NCBI GenBank assembly: GCA_046328125.1 | Contig: JAXLXF010000007.1 | Coordinates: forward strand, 169,139 to 233,138 | Length of the DNA: 64,000 nt | DNA from: JADZEM01 sp046328125 | Lineage (GTDB): Bacteria; Chloroflexota; UBA6077; JACCZL01 | Direction of reading: 5' to 3' | Part shown: positions 8,367 to 15,729 of the stretch, in pieces | Layout: each line of letters opens with the position of its first letter | Position numbering within the stretch: the first letter of the stretch is position 1 | Made by a program: the position numbers and the translations under genes | The notes under the pieces: model-generated | The model's database searches: none | What the model saw: the letters and a program-made list of their open reading frames with translations, nothing else | What the model was told of the DNA's origin: nothing

Positions 8367-8571
8367 CAAGCCGTGCCCTCGTCGCCAATCTCGCTCCCCG
8401 AGCTATGAGCGTTGACTCGCCGTCGTCGTCCTCGAAGACGAGCGCGAGAGCGCCCGGATATGCGGGGGCGTTCAAGACGATGAGCTCGCGGGCAGCAGCC
8501 AGCGCGTCGGACTCCGAGTCAAACGTCTCGACGATGTTTTTGGTTTCTGTGTCCCAGAGCTCGTAGCTCAT
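8359..8571 (-). CDS. Small hypothetical protein, 70 aa
   Basis: The product begins MSYELWDTETKNIVETFDSE and continues with an Ala-rich helix and a beta strand ALALVFEDDDGESTLIA, an alpha/beta fold typical of short conserved proteins in GC-rich soil bacteria. Its function is unknown. The ATG at 8571 sits 6 nt after a TACAAT -10 box on the minus strand. It converges on the gene at 7980 with an 8-nt stop overlap, so the two may be antisense-regulated partners, but that is only an inference. Confidence 0.65.
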   Translation of the reverse strand: MSYELWDTETKNIVETFDSESDALAAARELIVLNAPAYPGALALVFEDDDGESTLIARGARLATRARLVK

Positions 8572-8577
8572 GAGGCG

Positions 8578-8583
8578 ATTGTA
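8578..8583 (-). promoter_or_regulatory. -10 box TACAAT, leaderless start
   Basis: TACAAT on the minus strand ends 6 nt before the ATG at 8571, and no Shine-Dalgarno is present. Confidence 0.4.
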
Positions 8584-8832
8584 GACCAATTCGCTGCTCT
8601 ATGGGCTCAATCTGCTCGATCCGCCTCGCCGTGCGCTAATCGGGCCGTTCTGCTCTATCCGCACGAACTTCTTCAAAAGGCACGCGCCTGCTTCGCAACT
8701 CAGCCCTGATCTACACTCACTACGCATCTTGAGTCTGTGAGCCTGATGTAGCGCAGGGTATCGCGGGCCGAATCATAGGTAGGGGTACGATCTCTACAGA
8801 GAAGATTGTCGGACGCGACCTCGGGAGGTCCG

Positions 8833-10431
8833 GTGAAGGTCTACGCGGTGGTCGGCGTGCCGCCTGAGGTCCAGGCGTACGCCATGGCGAAGTACTCGCG
8901 CTCGGCGCAGTCGATGCTGGAGAGCATCTCCGAGCTCTCCGTGCAGCGCGCCGAGCAGTTCCTCAATACCTTCTACTTCCAGTACGGCCACCGCTCGATC
9001 GCCGACCTCGCGCATCTGGTGATGGGCGTGGAGGACGTCTCGATCCTGGCCGCCATCAAAGTCGTGGACGAGCAGCTGTGGGACGGCCAGGAGCGCTCGA
9101 CACGGTACCAGCCGTTCAAGAAGACGGGCTATTTCACCCCGCCAGAGCTCCAGGGCGACGCGCGGGAACGGTACCAGCAGGCAGCCGACGCGCTGTTCGC
9201 GGCGTACGACGATCTCACAAAGCGTTTGCTGGCGGAGCTGGTCGAGCGTGTAGAGCGGCCGGAAGGCATGGACCCGAAGGCGTTTGAGCGGACGCTGCGT
9301 GCACGGGCGTTCGACGTCTCACGGGGGCTGCTACCGCTTGCGACGATCACCAGCCTCGGGCAGGTGGTCAGCGCGCGGGTGCTGGAGCGCCAGATCTCGC
9401 GTCTGCTCTCCGACCCGCTGCCAGAGGTTCAGCGGATCGGCGCGGAGCTGAAAGCAGCGTGCTCGCGGCCCGCCGAGCAGCCGCTCGCAGCCCGGAGTGC
9501 CGTCCTCGCAGCAGCCGGCGCGTCGGCGAACGGCCATGACGCCGATCATGTCGGGCTCAACGGCAATGGGCTGAACGGGAACGGCAAGCACGCCCGCGAC
9601 GGCGGGTCGTCGTCGGACGACGTGCGCGCCGCGCCGACGCTGGTGAAGTACACCGCTCCGAGCGAGTACCAGATCCGGACCCGAGGCGACCTTGAAGTGC
9701 TGGCCGCCGAGCTGCTGGCATCAGTGGGCGAGCCGGATCGCTCGCGGGCTGTCGAGCTTGGCGAGCCGTCCACCCCCGAGGACGAGGCCGTCGCCACCCT
9801 GCTCTACCGCCACGTCCGGGCCGGCCACAGCTTCCGCCAGGTGCAGGCGGTCGTGGCCGCGCTGCCGGCCGAGCGCAAGCAGGAGATCCTCGACGGAGCC
9901 GTGGCGCATCGCGGCCCCCACGACGACCTCCCGCGCGAGCTCCAGTCTGGCTACGGCTTCGCGTTCGACCTGCTGATGGACGTCGGCTCCTTCCGCGACC
10001 TCCACCGTCACCGTCGCTGCGTCCAGATCGTCCAGGAGCCGACCCCCGAGCACGGGGCCGAGCCGGCCCGCGAGGTGTTCCCGCGCGCGTTCGGGTCCGA
10101 GATCGGGCGGGCCGCGCTGGACGCCGGTCTCGGCGAGGCGTACGACCGTGCCGTCAACGTCGGCCTGGACGCCGCCCGCGGGCTGGCCGCCACCGACCCG
10201 GACGCCGCCGCGTACTTGCTGCCGCTCGCGGCTCGGGTCCGCGCCCTCTTCAAGATGGACGCGGCCCAGGCGGTCTACATCGGGGAGCTGCGGACCGGCG
10301 AGGGCGGCCACTTCTCCTACCGACGGATCGCCTGGGAGATGTACGAAGCGCTCCGCGAGCGCGCCCCGTCCCTGGCCTCGCTGGCTCGTCCTACGCCACT
10401 CGCGGACCCGCCAGACCTCCTTCGCCGCTGA
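8833..10431 (+). CDS. Double-domain ThyX-like protein (FAD-dependent thymidylate synthase superfamily)
   Basis: The 532-residue protein has two ThyX-like halves joined by a Gly/Asn-rich linker (about 230-265). ThyX enzymes methylate dUMP with FAD and methylene-THF, using the motif RHRxxSxNExSxRY. Here the motif is split: the N-half keeps QERSTRYQPF (about 87-95) but has no RHR, and the C-half keeps HRHRRCVQ (391-398) but not the NExSxRY part. Usual ThyX proteins are 210-290 aa with one complete motif, so this is an internally duplicated paralogue whose activity is uncertain. The GTG at 8833 has GGGAGGT 4 nt upstream; a TTG at 8806 is less likely. The 260 nt upstream shows only a TACGAT box (8786-8791). 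The next gene is 440 nt away, so it is monocistronic. Confidence 0.8.
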   Translation: MKVYAVVGVPPEVQAYAMAKYSRSAQSMLESISELSVQRAEQFLNTFYFQYGHRSIADLAHLVMGVEDVSILAAIKVVDEQLWDGQERSTRYQPFKKTGYFTPPELQGDARERYQQAADALFAAYDDLTKRLLAELVERVERPEGMDPKAFERTLRARAFDVSRGLLPLATITSLGQVVSARVLERQISRLLSDPLPEVQRIGAELKAACSRPAEQPLAARSAVLAAAGASANGHDADHVGLNGNGLNGNGKHARDGGSSSDDVRAAPTLVKYTAPSEYQIRTRGDLEVLAAELLASVGEPDRSRAVELGEPSTPEDEAVATLLYRHVRAGHSFRQVQAVVAALPAERKQEILDGAVAHRGPHDDLPRELQSGYGFAFDLLMDVGSFRDLHRHRRCVQIVQEPTPEHGAEPAREVFPRAFGSEIGRAALDAGLGEAYDRAVNVGLDAARGLAATDPDAAAYLLPLAARVRALFKMDAAQAVYIGELRTGEGGHFSYRRIAWEMYEALRERAPSLASLARPTPLADPPDLLRR

Positions 10432-10447
10432 CCCGAGCAGGATGGGC

Positions 10448-10572
10448 CGTGGACTGAAGTCCACGTCTACCGTTGGACCGTCGCTACGCGACGGGGGACC
10501 GAGCCTGGGGAACGTGTCGGGGGGCATCCGCCCCCGCCCAACGTGGCGTAGCCACGCACCGATGGTAGACGT
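10448..10572. repeat. Hairpin-rich intergenic repeat region
   Basis: Several small palindromes are packed together: a 7-bp stem at 10448-10465, GGGGGCATCCGCCCCC at about 10520-10535, and CGTGGCGTAGCCACG at about 10542-10556. A 14-nt imperfect inverted pair (10463-10476 with 10559-10572, 12 of 14) encloses most of it. No coding is visible. Confidence 0.5.
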
Positions 10573-10726
10573 GGGTTGAAACCCCAATGCCGTTCAGTGA
10601 GGCGTCTTGTTGGCAGCGAGGCGTCATCGGCACCGCGAGCGTCAGCGAGCGGACCTTCGAGACGGGGGTCCGCTCGCGGTGCCGATGGACACCCTATCTG
10701 AATGGCATTGGGGTTTCAACCCACGG
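10570..10726. repeat. 157-bp long inverted repeat element
   Basis: The outer arms 10570-10597 and 10699-10726 match 27 of 28 bases as inverted repeats (GTGGGTTGAAACCCCAATGCC core). Inner arms near 10625-10640 and 10671-10686 (CATCGGCACCGCGAGC) are also exact inverted repeats. Together they form a nested MITE-like palindrome between the ThyX-like gene and the carbamoyl cluster. Confidence 0.7.
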
Positions 10727-10869
10727 CGTGCCGCGGGGTACCGGCTTCAGACTGGAGCTATCTAACAACCGAATAACGGAATTCTCGGCAACATCTGACA
10801 AAGACAGATCGCCCTGACCGCTGTACTCTGGAGGCCACAGCGCACCAGTTCGGCCTCGAGGCAGCGCCC

Positions 10870-12474
10870 ATGTGCACCACTTATCGCGCACTCGTCCGCC
10901 GCGACACGTATCGTGATTCCGTGGAGTTGATGCGCGTCGCGGCGGAGCTGGAGCTGTTGGCGGGCGTCACGCGAGCGGCCTTGTTGATGGGCACGCCCGC
11001 CAACCGCGCGATCATGGAGGCGGCCGGCCTGCTGCAGGACGAGGCCGCCACGGCCGGGCCGAACGACCTCGTGGTGGCCGTCTCGGCAGCTGACGACGCG
11101 TCGGCGAACGCGGCGATCGCGACGGCCGAGCAGCTGCTCGCGAGCCAGCCGACCGCCCCGACGGGAAGCGCCGTCGAGCGCGCGCCGGCTCGCACCGTCG
11201 CCGAGGGCGTGGCCGAGCTGCCATCGGCGAACCTGGCGATGGTCTCGACACCGGGAACGTACGCCACCGCCGAGGCGCTCAAAGCCCTGAAGCGCGGCCT
11301 GCACGTCTTCCTGTTCAGCGACAACGTCAGCGTGGCCGACGAGATCGAGTTGAAGCGGCTCGGACGGCAGAAGGGCCTGCTCGTGATGGGGCCGGACTGC
11401 GGCACCGCGATCCTGGACGGCGTGCCGCTCGGCTTCGCGAACGCCGTGCGGCGCGGCCGGATCGGGCTGGTGGGCGCGTCCGGGACCGGGCTGCAACAGG
11501 TGACCTGCCTGATCGACCGGCTGGGTGAGGGGGTGTCGCAGGCAATTGGGGTGGGCGGACACGACCTGTCCGAGGCGGTCGGCGGGGCGATGATGCTACT
11601 TGGGATCGAGCTGCTGACCGCCGACCCGGAGACCGAGGTGATCGTGCTGGTCTCGAAGCCACCGGCTGAGAGTGTCGCACGGCGCATCTTCGAGGCGGCG
11701 CGCGAGAGCGGGAAACCCGTGGTCGTCAACTTCCTGGGCGCCGACCCGGCGCTCGCGCGGGCAGCCGGCGCGCTCCCGGCCTCGACGCTGGAGGATGCCG
11801 CGCGAGTCGCCGTCGCCGTAGCGAACGGGCGGATGCCGGCCGGCGGCGAGGTGGACGCCATCGACGAGGGGCTGGCGGCAGACGCCGACGAGGCCCACCG
11901 CGGGCTACGACCCGATCAGCAGCTGGTGCGAGGGCTGTACAGCGGCGGCACGCTCTGCTCGGAGGCCACCTTGCTGCTTCGGTCGCTGCTCGGCGACGAC
12001 CGCTTCAGCGCCATCGACTACGGCGACGACGAGTACACGGTCGGCCGGCCTCACCCGATGATCGACTTCCGGCTGCGGAACGAGGAGATCGTGGCGGCGG
12101 CCGCCGATTCGAGCACGGCGGTGATTTTGCTGGATATCGTGCTCGGGTACGGCAGCCACGCCGATCCGGCCGGCGCGGTGACGCCGGCTCTGGAGCGCGC
12201 CCGTCAGGTGGCATCCTCGGCCGGGCGCCCGCTCACGCTGGTGGCGTCCGTCTGCGGCACCGAGACCGACCCGCAGGGGCTGGCCGCGCAGGAGGCCGCG
12301 TTACGAGCGGCCGGCGTCCTGCTGGCCCCGAGCAACGCCCAGGCGGTCAGGCTGGCGGCGCGGGTGGTGACCGGCGGCACGGCGAACGGTGCAGCCGGCC
12401 GACCGTCCCATGAAGCGCGCGGGCAGGCGGTCGCGGCGAGCGTCGGGATGGGCGGCGGCGAGGGAGCGAGCTGA
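10870..12474 (+). CDS. fdrA: FdrA/AllF-type acyl-CoA-synthetase-like subunit of a carbamoyltransferase
   Basis: A 534-residue protein of the FdrA family, built from succinyl-CoA-ligase-like domains. The Rossmann region with STPGTYATAEALKALKRG and LLVMGPDCGTAI is at about 125-180, LVGASGTGLQQVTCLIDRLG...GVGGHDL at about 195-235, and a second ligase-like domain follows from 345. In E. coli, FdrA (AllF), AllG and AllH together form oxamate carbamoyltransferase, which phosphorolyses oxalurate to oxamate and carbamoyl phosphate. The ATG at 10870 follows GAGGCAG. Its stop overlaps the next start (TGATG). It heads a run fdrA-DUF1116-carbamate kinase-hydrolase-permease. Confidence 0.9.
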   Translation: MCTTYRALVRRDTYRDSVELMRVAAELELLAGVTRAALLMGTPANRAIMEAAGLLQDEAATAGPNDLVVAVSAADDASANAAIATAEQLLASQPTAPTGSAVERAPARTVAEGVAELPSANLAMVSTPGTYATAEALKALKRGLHVFLFSDNVSVADEIELKRLGRQKGLLVMGPDCGTAILDGVPLGFANAVRRGRIGLVGASGTGLQQVTCLIDRLGEGVSQAIGVGGHDLSEAVGGAMMLLGIELLTADPETEVIVLVSKPPAESVARRIFEAARESGKPVVVNFLGADPALARAAGALPASTLEDAARVAVAVANGRMPAGGEVDAIDEGLAADADEAHRGLRPDQQLVRGLYSGGTLCSEATLLLRSLLGDDRFSAIDYGDDEYTVGRPHPMIDFRLRNEEIVAAAADSSTAVILLDIVLGYGSHADPAGAVTPALERARQVASSAGRPLTLVASVCGTETDPQGLAAQEAALRAAGVLLAPSNAQAVRLAARVVTGGTANGAAGRPSHEARGQAVAASVGMGGGEGAS

Positions 12475-13901
12475 TGTCGATCCTCACCTCCCCAGCGGCG
12501 ATCTTGAACGTCGGCGTAGCCGAGCTCGCCGCTGGCGCGATGACACACGGTGCGCAGGTCGTCCAGCTGGACTGGCGCCCGCCGGCCGACGGCGACCGCG
12601 AGCTGGGGCTGCTGCTGGCCCGGCTCGAAGATGACGCGGACGATCCCGTTGGGGCACGGGTTCGAGCCGCGAACGCATTGGCTGTCGAGCGGATTCTGTC
12701 CGCGCGGCCGATGCTCGTCGGCGTGCGGCCGGCGTCGGAGGTGGTGCCTGGACTCGGCCCTCGCACGATCCTCCACGCCGGCCCGCCGATCGCGTGGTCA
12801 CGGATGTGCGGCCCAGTCCGAGGCGCCATCACCGGCGCGATCCTGTTCGAGGGGTGGGCCGAGACGCCCGAAGCGGCCGTCGAGCTGGTAGAGCGCGGCG
12901 AGGTCACGTTCGCGCCGTGCCACCATCACGGGGCGGTCGGGCCGATGGCCGGCATCCTCTCGCCGAGTATGCCGGTGGCGGTGGTGGAGAACGCCCCTGG
13001 CGGCACCCGCGCCTTCGCGACCATGAACGAGGGGCTGGGCAAGGTGCTTCGCTTCGGGGCGTACGACCAGGAGGTGCTGGACCGCCTGCGCTGGCTCGCC
13101 TCGACGCTTGGGCCGACGCTGAACGCGGCGCTGGCGCTCCACGGCCCGGTCGATCTCCGGACGGTGATCGCGCAGGCGCTCCAGATGGGCGACGAGTGCC
13201 ACAACCGGAACGCGGCGGCGACCTCGCTGCTGGCGCGCCGGCTGGCGTCGTCGGTCGTGCGGTCGGCGCCGGGCTTCCTGGCCGTCCAGGCGCTCGACTT
13301 CCTGGCCCAGAACGACCATTTCTTCCTGAACCTCTCGATGGCGGCTTGCAAGTCCACGATGGACGCGGCGCACGGGATCGAGGGGAGCACCGTCGTGACG
13401 GCGATGGCCCGCAACGGCGTCGAGTTTGGGATCAGGGTGAGCGGGACCGGGGACCATTGGTTCACGGCGCCCGCGACGGTCCCGGAGGGTCTGTACTTCC
13501 CCGGCTACGGCCCGGCCGACGCCAACCCGGATCTGGGCGACAGCGCCATCACCGAGACGCGCGGGATCGGCGGGTTCGCGATGGCGGCGGCACCGGCCAT
13601 CGTACGGTTCGTCGGCGGCACGGCTGAGGACGCGCTAGGATACACCCGCGAGATGCAGCGGATCACCCTGACCCGTGACGCCGACTTCGCGCTACCGCCA
13701 CTTGGGTTCGTCGGCACCCCCGCCGCCATCGACGTGCGTCGGGTGGTCGAGACCGGGACCGCTCCCGTCATCAACACTGGCATCGCGCACAAGGAGCCGG
13801 GCGTCGGGCAGATCGGGGCCGGGATCGCGCGGGCGCCGCTGGCCTGCTTCGCGGAGGCGCTGCGGGAGTTGGGCCGACGTCTGGGAGTGGGAGGCGCATG
13901 A
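12474..13901 (+). CDS. DUF1116 protein (AllG/YlbE-like carbamoyltransferase subunit)
   Basis: The 475-residue DUF1116 protein is the partner of FdrA. Recognisable conserved parts are MCGPVRGAITGAILFEGWA (about 110-128), FAPCHHHGAVGPMAGI, the family signature GDECHNRNAA (about 240), NDHFFLNLSMAACKS and a C-terminal HKEPGVGQIGAGIARAP. In E. coli AllG joins FdrA and AllH (DUF2877) in oxamate carbamoyltransferase. It starts inside the fdrA stop codon and its own stop overlaps the carbamate kinase start (ATGA), so translation is coupled. No DUF2877/AllH gene follows, which is unusual for the allantoin version of this complex. Confidence 0.9.
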   Translation: MSILTSPAAILNVGVAELAAGAMTHGAQVVQLDWRPPADGDRELGLLLARLEDDADDPVGARVRAANALAVERILSARPMLVGVRPASEVVPGLGPRTILHAGPPIAWSRMCGPVRGAITGAILFEGWAETPEAAVELVERGEVTFAPCHHHGAVGPMAGILSPSMPVAVVENAPGGTRAFATMNEGLGKVLRFGAYDQEVLDRLRWLASTLGPTLNAALALHGPVDLRTVIAQALQMGDECHNRNAAATSLLARRLASSVVRSAPGFLAVQALDFLAQNDHFFLNLSMAACKSTMDAAHGIEGSTVVTAMARNGVEFGIRVSGTGDHWFTAPATVPEGLYFPGYGPADANPDLGDSAITETRGIGGFAMAAAPAIVRFVGGTAEDALGYTREMQRITLTRDADFALPPLGFVGTPAAIDVRRVVETGTAPVINTGIAHKEPGVGQIGAGIARAPLACFAEALRELGRRLGVGGA

Positions 13902-14959
13902 TGGTTGACCGTGGAAGCCCCCTCCCCGCGGCGGGCGCAATGAATTGCGCCGCTACAGGGTCTTCGCTGGTAGGGGCGCAATTCATTGCGCCCGCCGGGG
14001 GTGAAGTTCTCGACCGGACGGCGGTCATCGCGGTGGGCGGCAATGCGTTGATCCAGGACGGCCAGCGCGGCACCATCACCGAGCAGTTCGGAAACGCCCA
14101 GGCGACGGCCCGGCACGTCGCGGCGCTGGTCAAGGACGGCTGGCGGGTGGTGTTGACCCACGGCAACGGCCCCCAGGTGGGGTTTATCCTGCTGCGCTCG
14201 GAGCTGGTCAGCGAGGACGCGCCGGTCCCGCGCCTGACCCTGGACATGGCGGTGGCGGACTCGGTGGGCGGTGTCGGCTACATCATGACCAACTCGCTGG
14301 TGAACGAGCTGGGGAAGGTCGGGCTGGCGGACCGGGTCGTCTGCGTGATGACCCAGACGGTGGTCGATCCGGCCGACCCGGCGTTCCAGCACCCGACCAA
14401 GCCGATCGGGCCGGCGTACTCGGCAACTGAGGCCGAGCGGCTCCGACGCGAGGAGGGGTGGTCGATGGTGGAGGACGCCGGCCGCGGCTACCGGCGGGTC
14501 GTCGCGTCGCCGCGCCCGAAGCGCATCGTCGAGGCAGGCGCCATCCGCGCGCTGGTCGAGGCCGGCTTCGTGGTGGTCGCCTGTGGCGGCGGGGGCATCC
14601 CCGTGGTGGAGACAGAGCCAGGCGTCTACCAGGGCGTCGAGGCGGTGGTGGACAAGGATTTCGCGTCGGCGCTGCTGGCGGCATCGCTCGGCGTCGAGAC
14701 GTTCGTGATCTCAACCGGGGTCGAGAAGGTCGCGGTTCGGTATCGGCAGCCAGACCAGCGCTTCCTCGACCGCATGACGCTGTCCGAGGCCCAGTCCTAC
14801 CTGGAGGCCGGGGAGTTCCCGGAGGGGAGCATGGGTCCGAAGATCCGGGCGGCGATGGAGACGATCTCGCGAGGCGGAAAGGAGGTCATCATCACGTCGC
14901 CTTCCCATTTGGAGGAGGCGATGGCCGGTCGCACCGGCACGCATCTGGTCGCGGACTAG
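13898..14959 (+). CDS. Carbamate kinase
   Basis: This 353-residue amino-acid kinase makes ATP and carbamate from carbamoyl phosphate and ADP. VIAVGGNALIQDG opens the true fold at about residue 43, THGNGPQVGFILLRSE follows, then LTLDMAVADSVGGVGYI, ACGGGGIPVVE and VDKDFASALLA. Carbamate kinases are normally about 310 aa and start within a few residues of the GGNAL strand. Here some 40 extra residues precede it, and they are encoded by a palindromic repeat (13930-13996). GGAGG at 13890-13894 supports starts at 13898 or, with better spacing, 13901, both upstream of the repeat. There is no in-frame ATG, GTG or TTG between the repeat and the kinase fold. It completes the carbamoyl-phosphate-to-ATP module with FdrA/DUF1116. 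Confidence 0.93.
   Translation: MMVDRGSPLPAAGAMNCAATGSSLVGAQFIAPAGGEVLDRTAVIAVGGNALIQDGQRGTITEQFGNAQATARHVAALVKDGWRVVLTHGNGPQVGFILLRSELVSEDAPVPRLTLDMAVADSVGGVGYIMTNSLVNELGKVGLADRVVCVMTQTVVDPADPAFQHPTKPIGPAYSATEAERLRREEGWSMVEDAGRGYRRVVASPRPKRIVEAGAIRALVEAGFVVVACGGGGIPVVETEPGVYQGVEAVVDKDFASALLAASLGVETFVISTGVEKVAVRYRQPDQRFLDRMTLSEAQSYLEAGEFPEGSMGPKIRAAMETISRGGKEVIITSPSHLEEAMAGRTGTHLVAD
13930..13996. repeat. 67-bp palindromic repeat inside the carbamate kinase reading frame
   Basis: Arms 13930-13956 and 13970-13996 match 26 of 27 bases as inverted repeats around a 13-nt loop; each arm also contains GCGCAATGAATTGCGC, a near-palindrome. It resembles the core of the MITE-like copies at 29500 and 59160 (GCGCGATGAATCGCGC). 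It is read in frame as about 22 Ala/Gly-rich residues. Confidence 0.8.
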
Positions 14960-15022
14960 CGGCCGTTCATTGAGGCTGGGCGAGGGAGAGGGCGCCCGGT
15001 CACCTGCCTGTCTGGGGGACAC

Positions 15023-15709
15023 ATGCCGACTGTACAGGCCGAGCCATACGAGTTCGAGCTCGATTTGAAGACGACCGCGCTGCTGGTGATCGACATGCAG
15101 CGCGATTTCGTCGATCCCGGTGGCTTCGGCGAGGCGTTGGGGAATGACGTCTCGCTGCTACGAGCTGCCATCCCTCCCACCGAGCGCGTGCTGGAGACGG
15201 CGCGGAAGCTGGGGATGCTCGTGATCCACACCCGTGAGGGCCACCGCCCGGACCTGACCGACCTGCCGCCGGCCAAGAAGGCGAGGGGCCGCCTGGACAA
15301 CGGCATCGGCGATCCGGGGCCAATGGGGCGGATTCTGGTGCGCGGCGAGTACGGCCACGACATCGTGGACGCGCTGAAGCCGCTGCCCGGCGAGCCGGTG
15401 GTGGACAAGCCCGGCAAGGGCTCGTTCTACGCCACCGACCTGGATGCCATCCTGAAGATGCGCGGCATCACGCACTTGATCGTTTGCGGCGTCACCACCG
15501 AGGTCTGCGTCCACACCACGGTCCGCGAGGCGAACGACCGCGGCTACGAGTGCCTGGTGCTCTCGGACTGCGTGGCCTCGTACTTCCCGGAGTTTCAGCG
15601 GGTGGCGCTGGAGATGATCAAGGCACAGGGCGGCATCTTTGGCTGGGTCGCGCCGTCGGAGGCGTTGCTGACGGCCCTGGCCGCCGAGCCGATCGCGGCA
15701 ACCGCCTGA
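15023..15709 (+). CDS. Cysteine hydrolase, isochorismatase superfamily, biuret amidohydrolase-like
   Basis: A 228-residue cysteine hydrolase with the family triad Asp24 (LLVIDMQRDF), Lys132 (DKPGKGSFYATDL) and Cys162 (GVTTEVCVHTT). Long stretches match what I recall of biuret hydrolase BiuH: HTREGHRPDL, GDPGPMGRIL, VREANDRGYECL and KAQGGIFG, with the substrate-contacting Gln at 202. BiuH converts biuret to allophanate and ammonia; ureidoacrylate hydrolase RutB is a close relative, so the substrate is inferred, not proven. The ATG at 15023 has GGGGG just upstream. Its place between carbamate kinase and an NCS2 permease suggests it feeds or drains a carbamoyl-amide pool. Confidence 0.85.
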   Translation: MPTVQAEPYEFELDLKTTALLVIDMQRDFVDPGGFGEALGNDVSLLRAAIPPTERVLETARKLGMLVIHTREGHRPDLTDLPPAKKARGRLDNGIGDPGPMGRILVRGEYGHDIVDALKPLPGEPVVDKPGKGSFYATDLDAILKMRGITHLIVCGVTTEVCVHTTVREANDRGYECLVLSDCVASYFPEFQRVALEMIKAQGGIFGWVAPSEALLTALAAEPIAATA

Positions 15710-15729
15710 GACGTCCAGAGGAGGAGTAG

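Noticed and set aside
15023..15709. Ureidoacrylate hydrolase (RutB) of the uracil-degrading Rut pathway
   Set aside because: No other rut genes are present, and the GDPGPMGRIL and KAQGG blocks look more like biuret hydrolase. It is not fully excluded.
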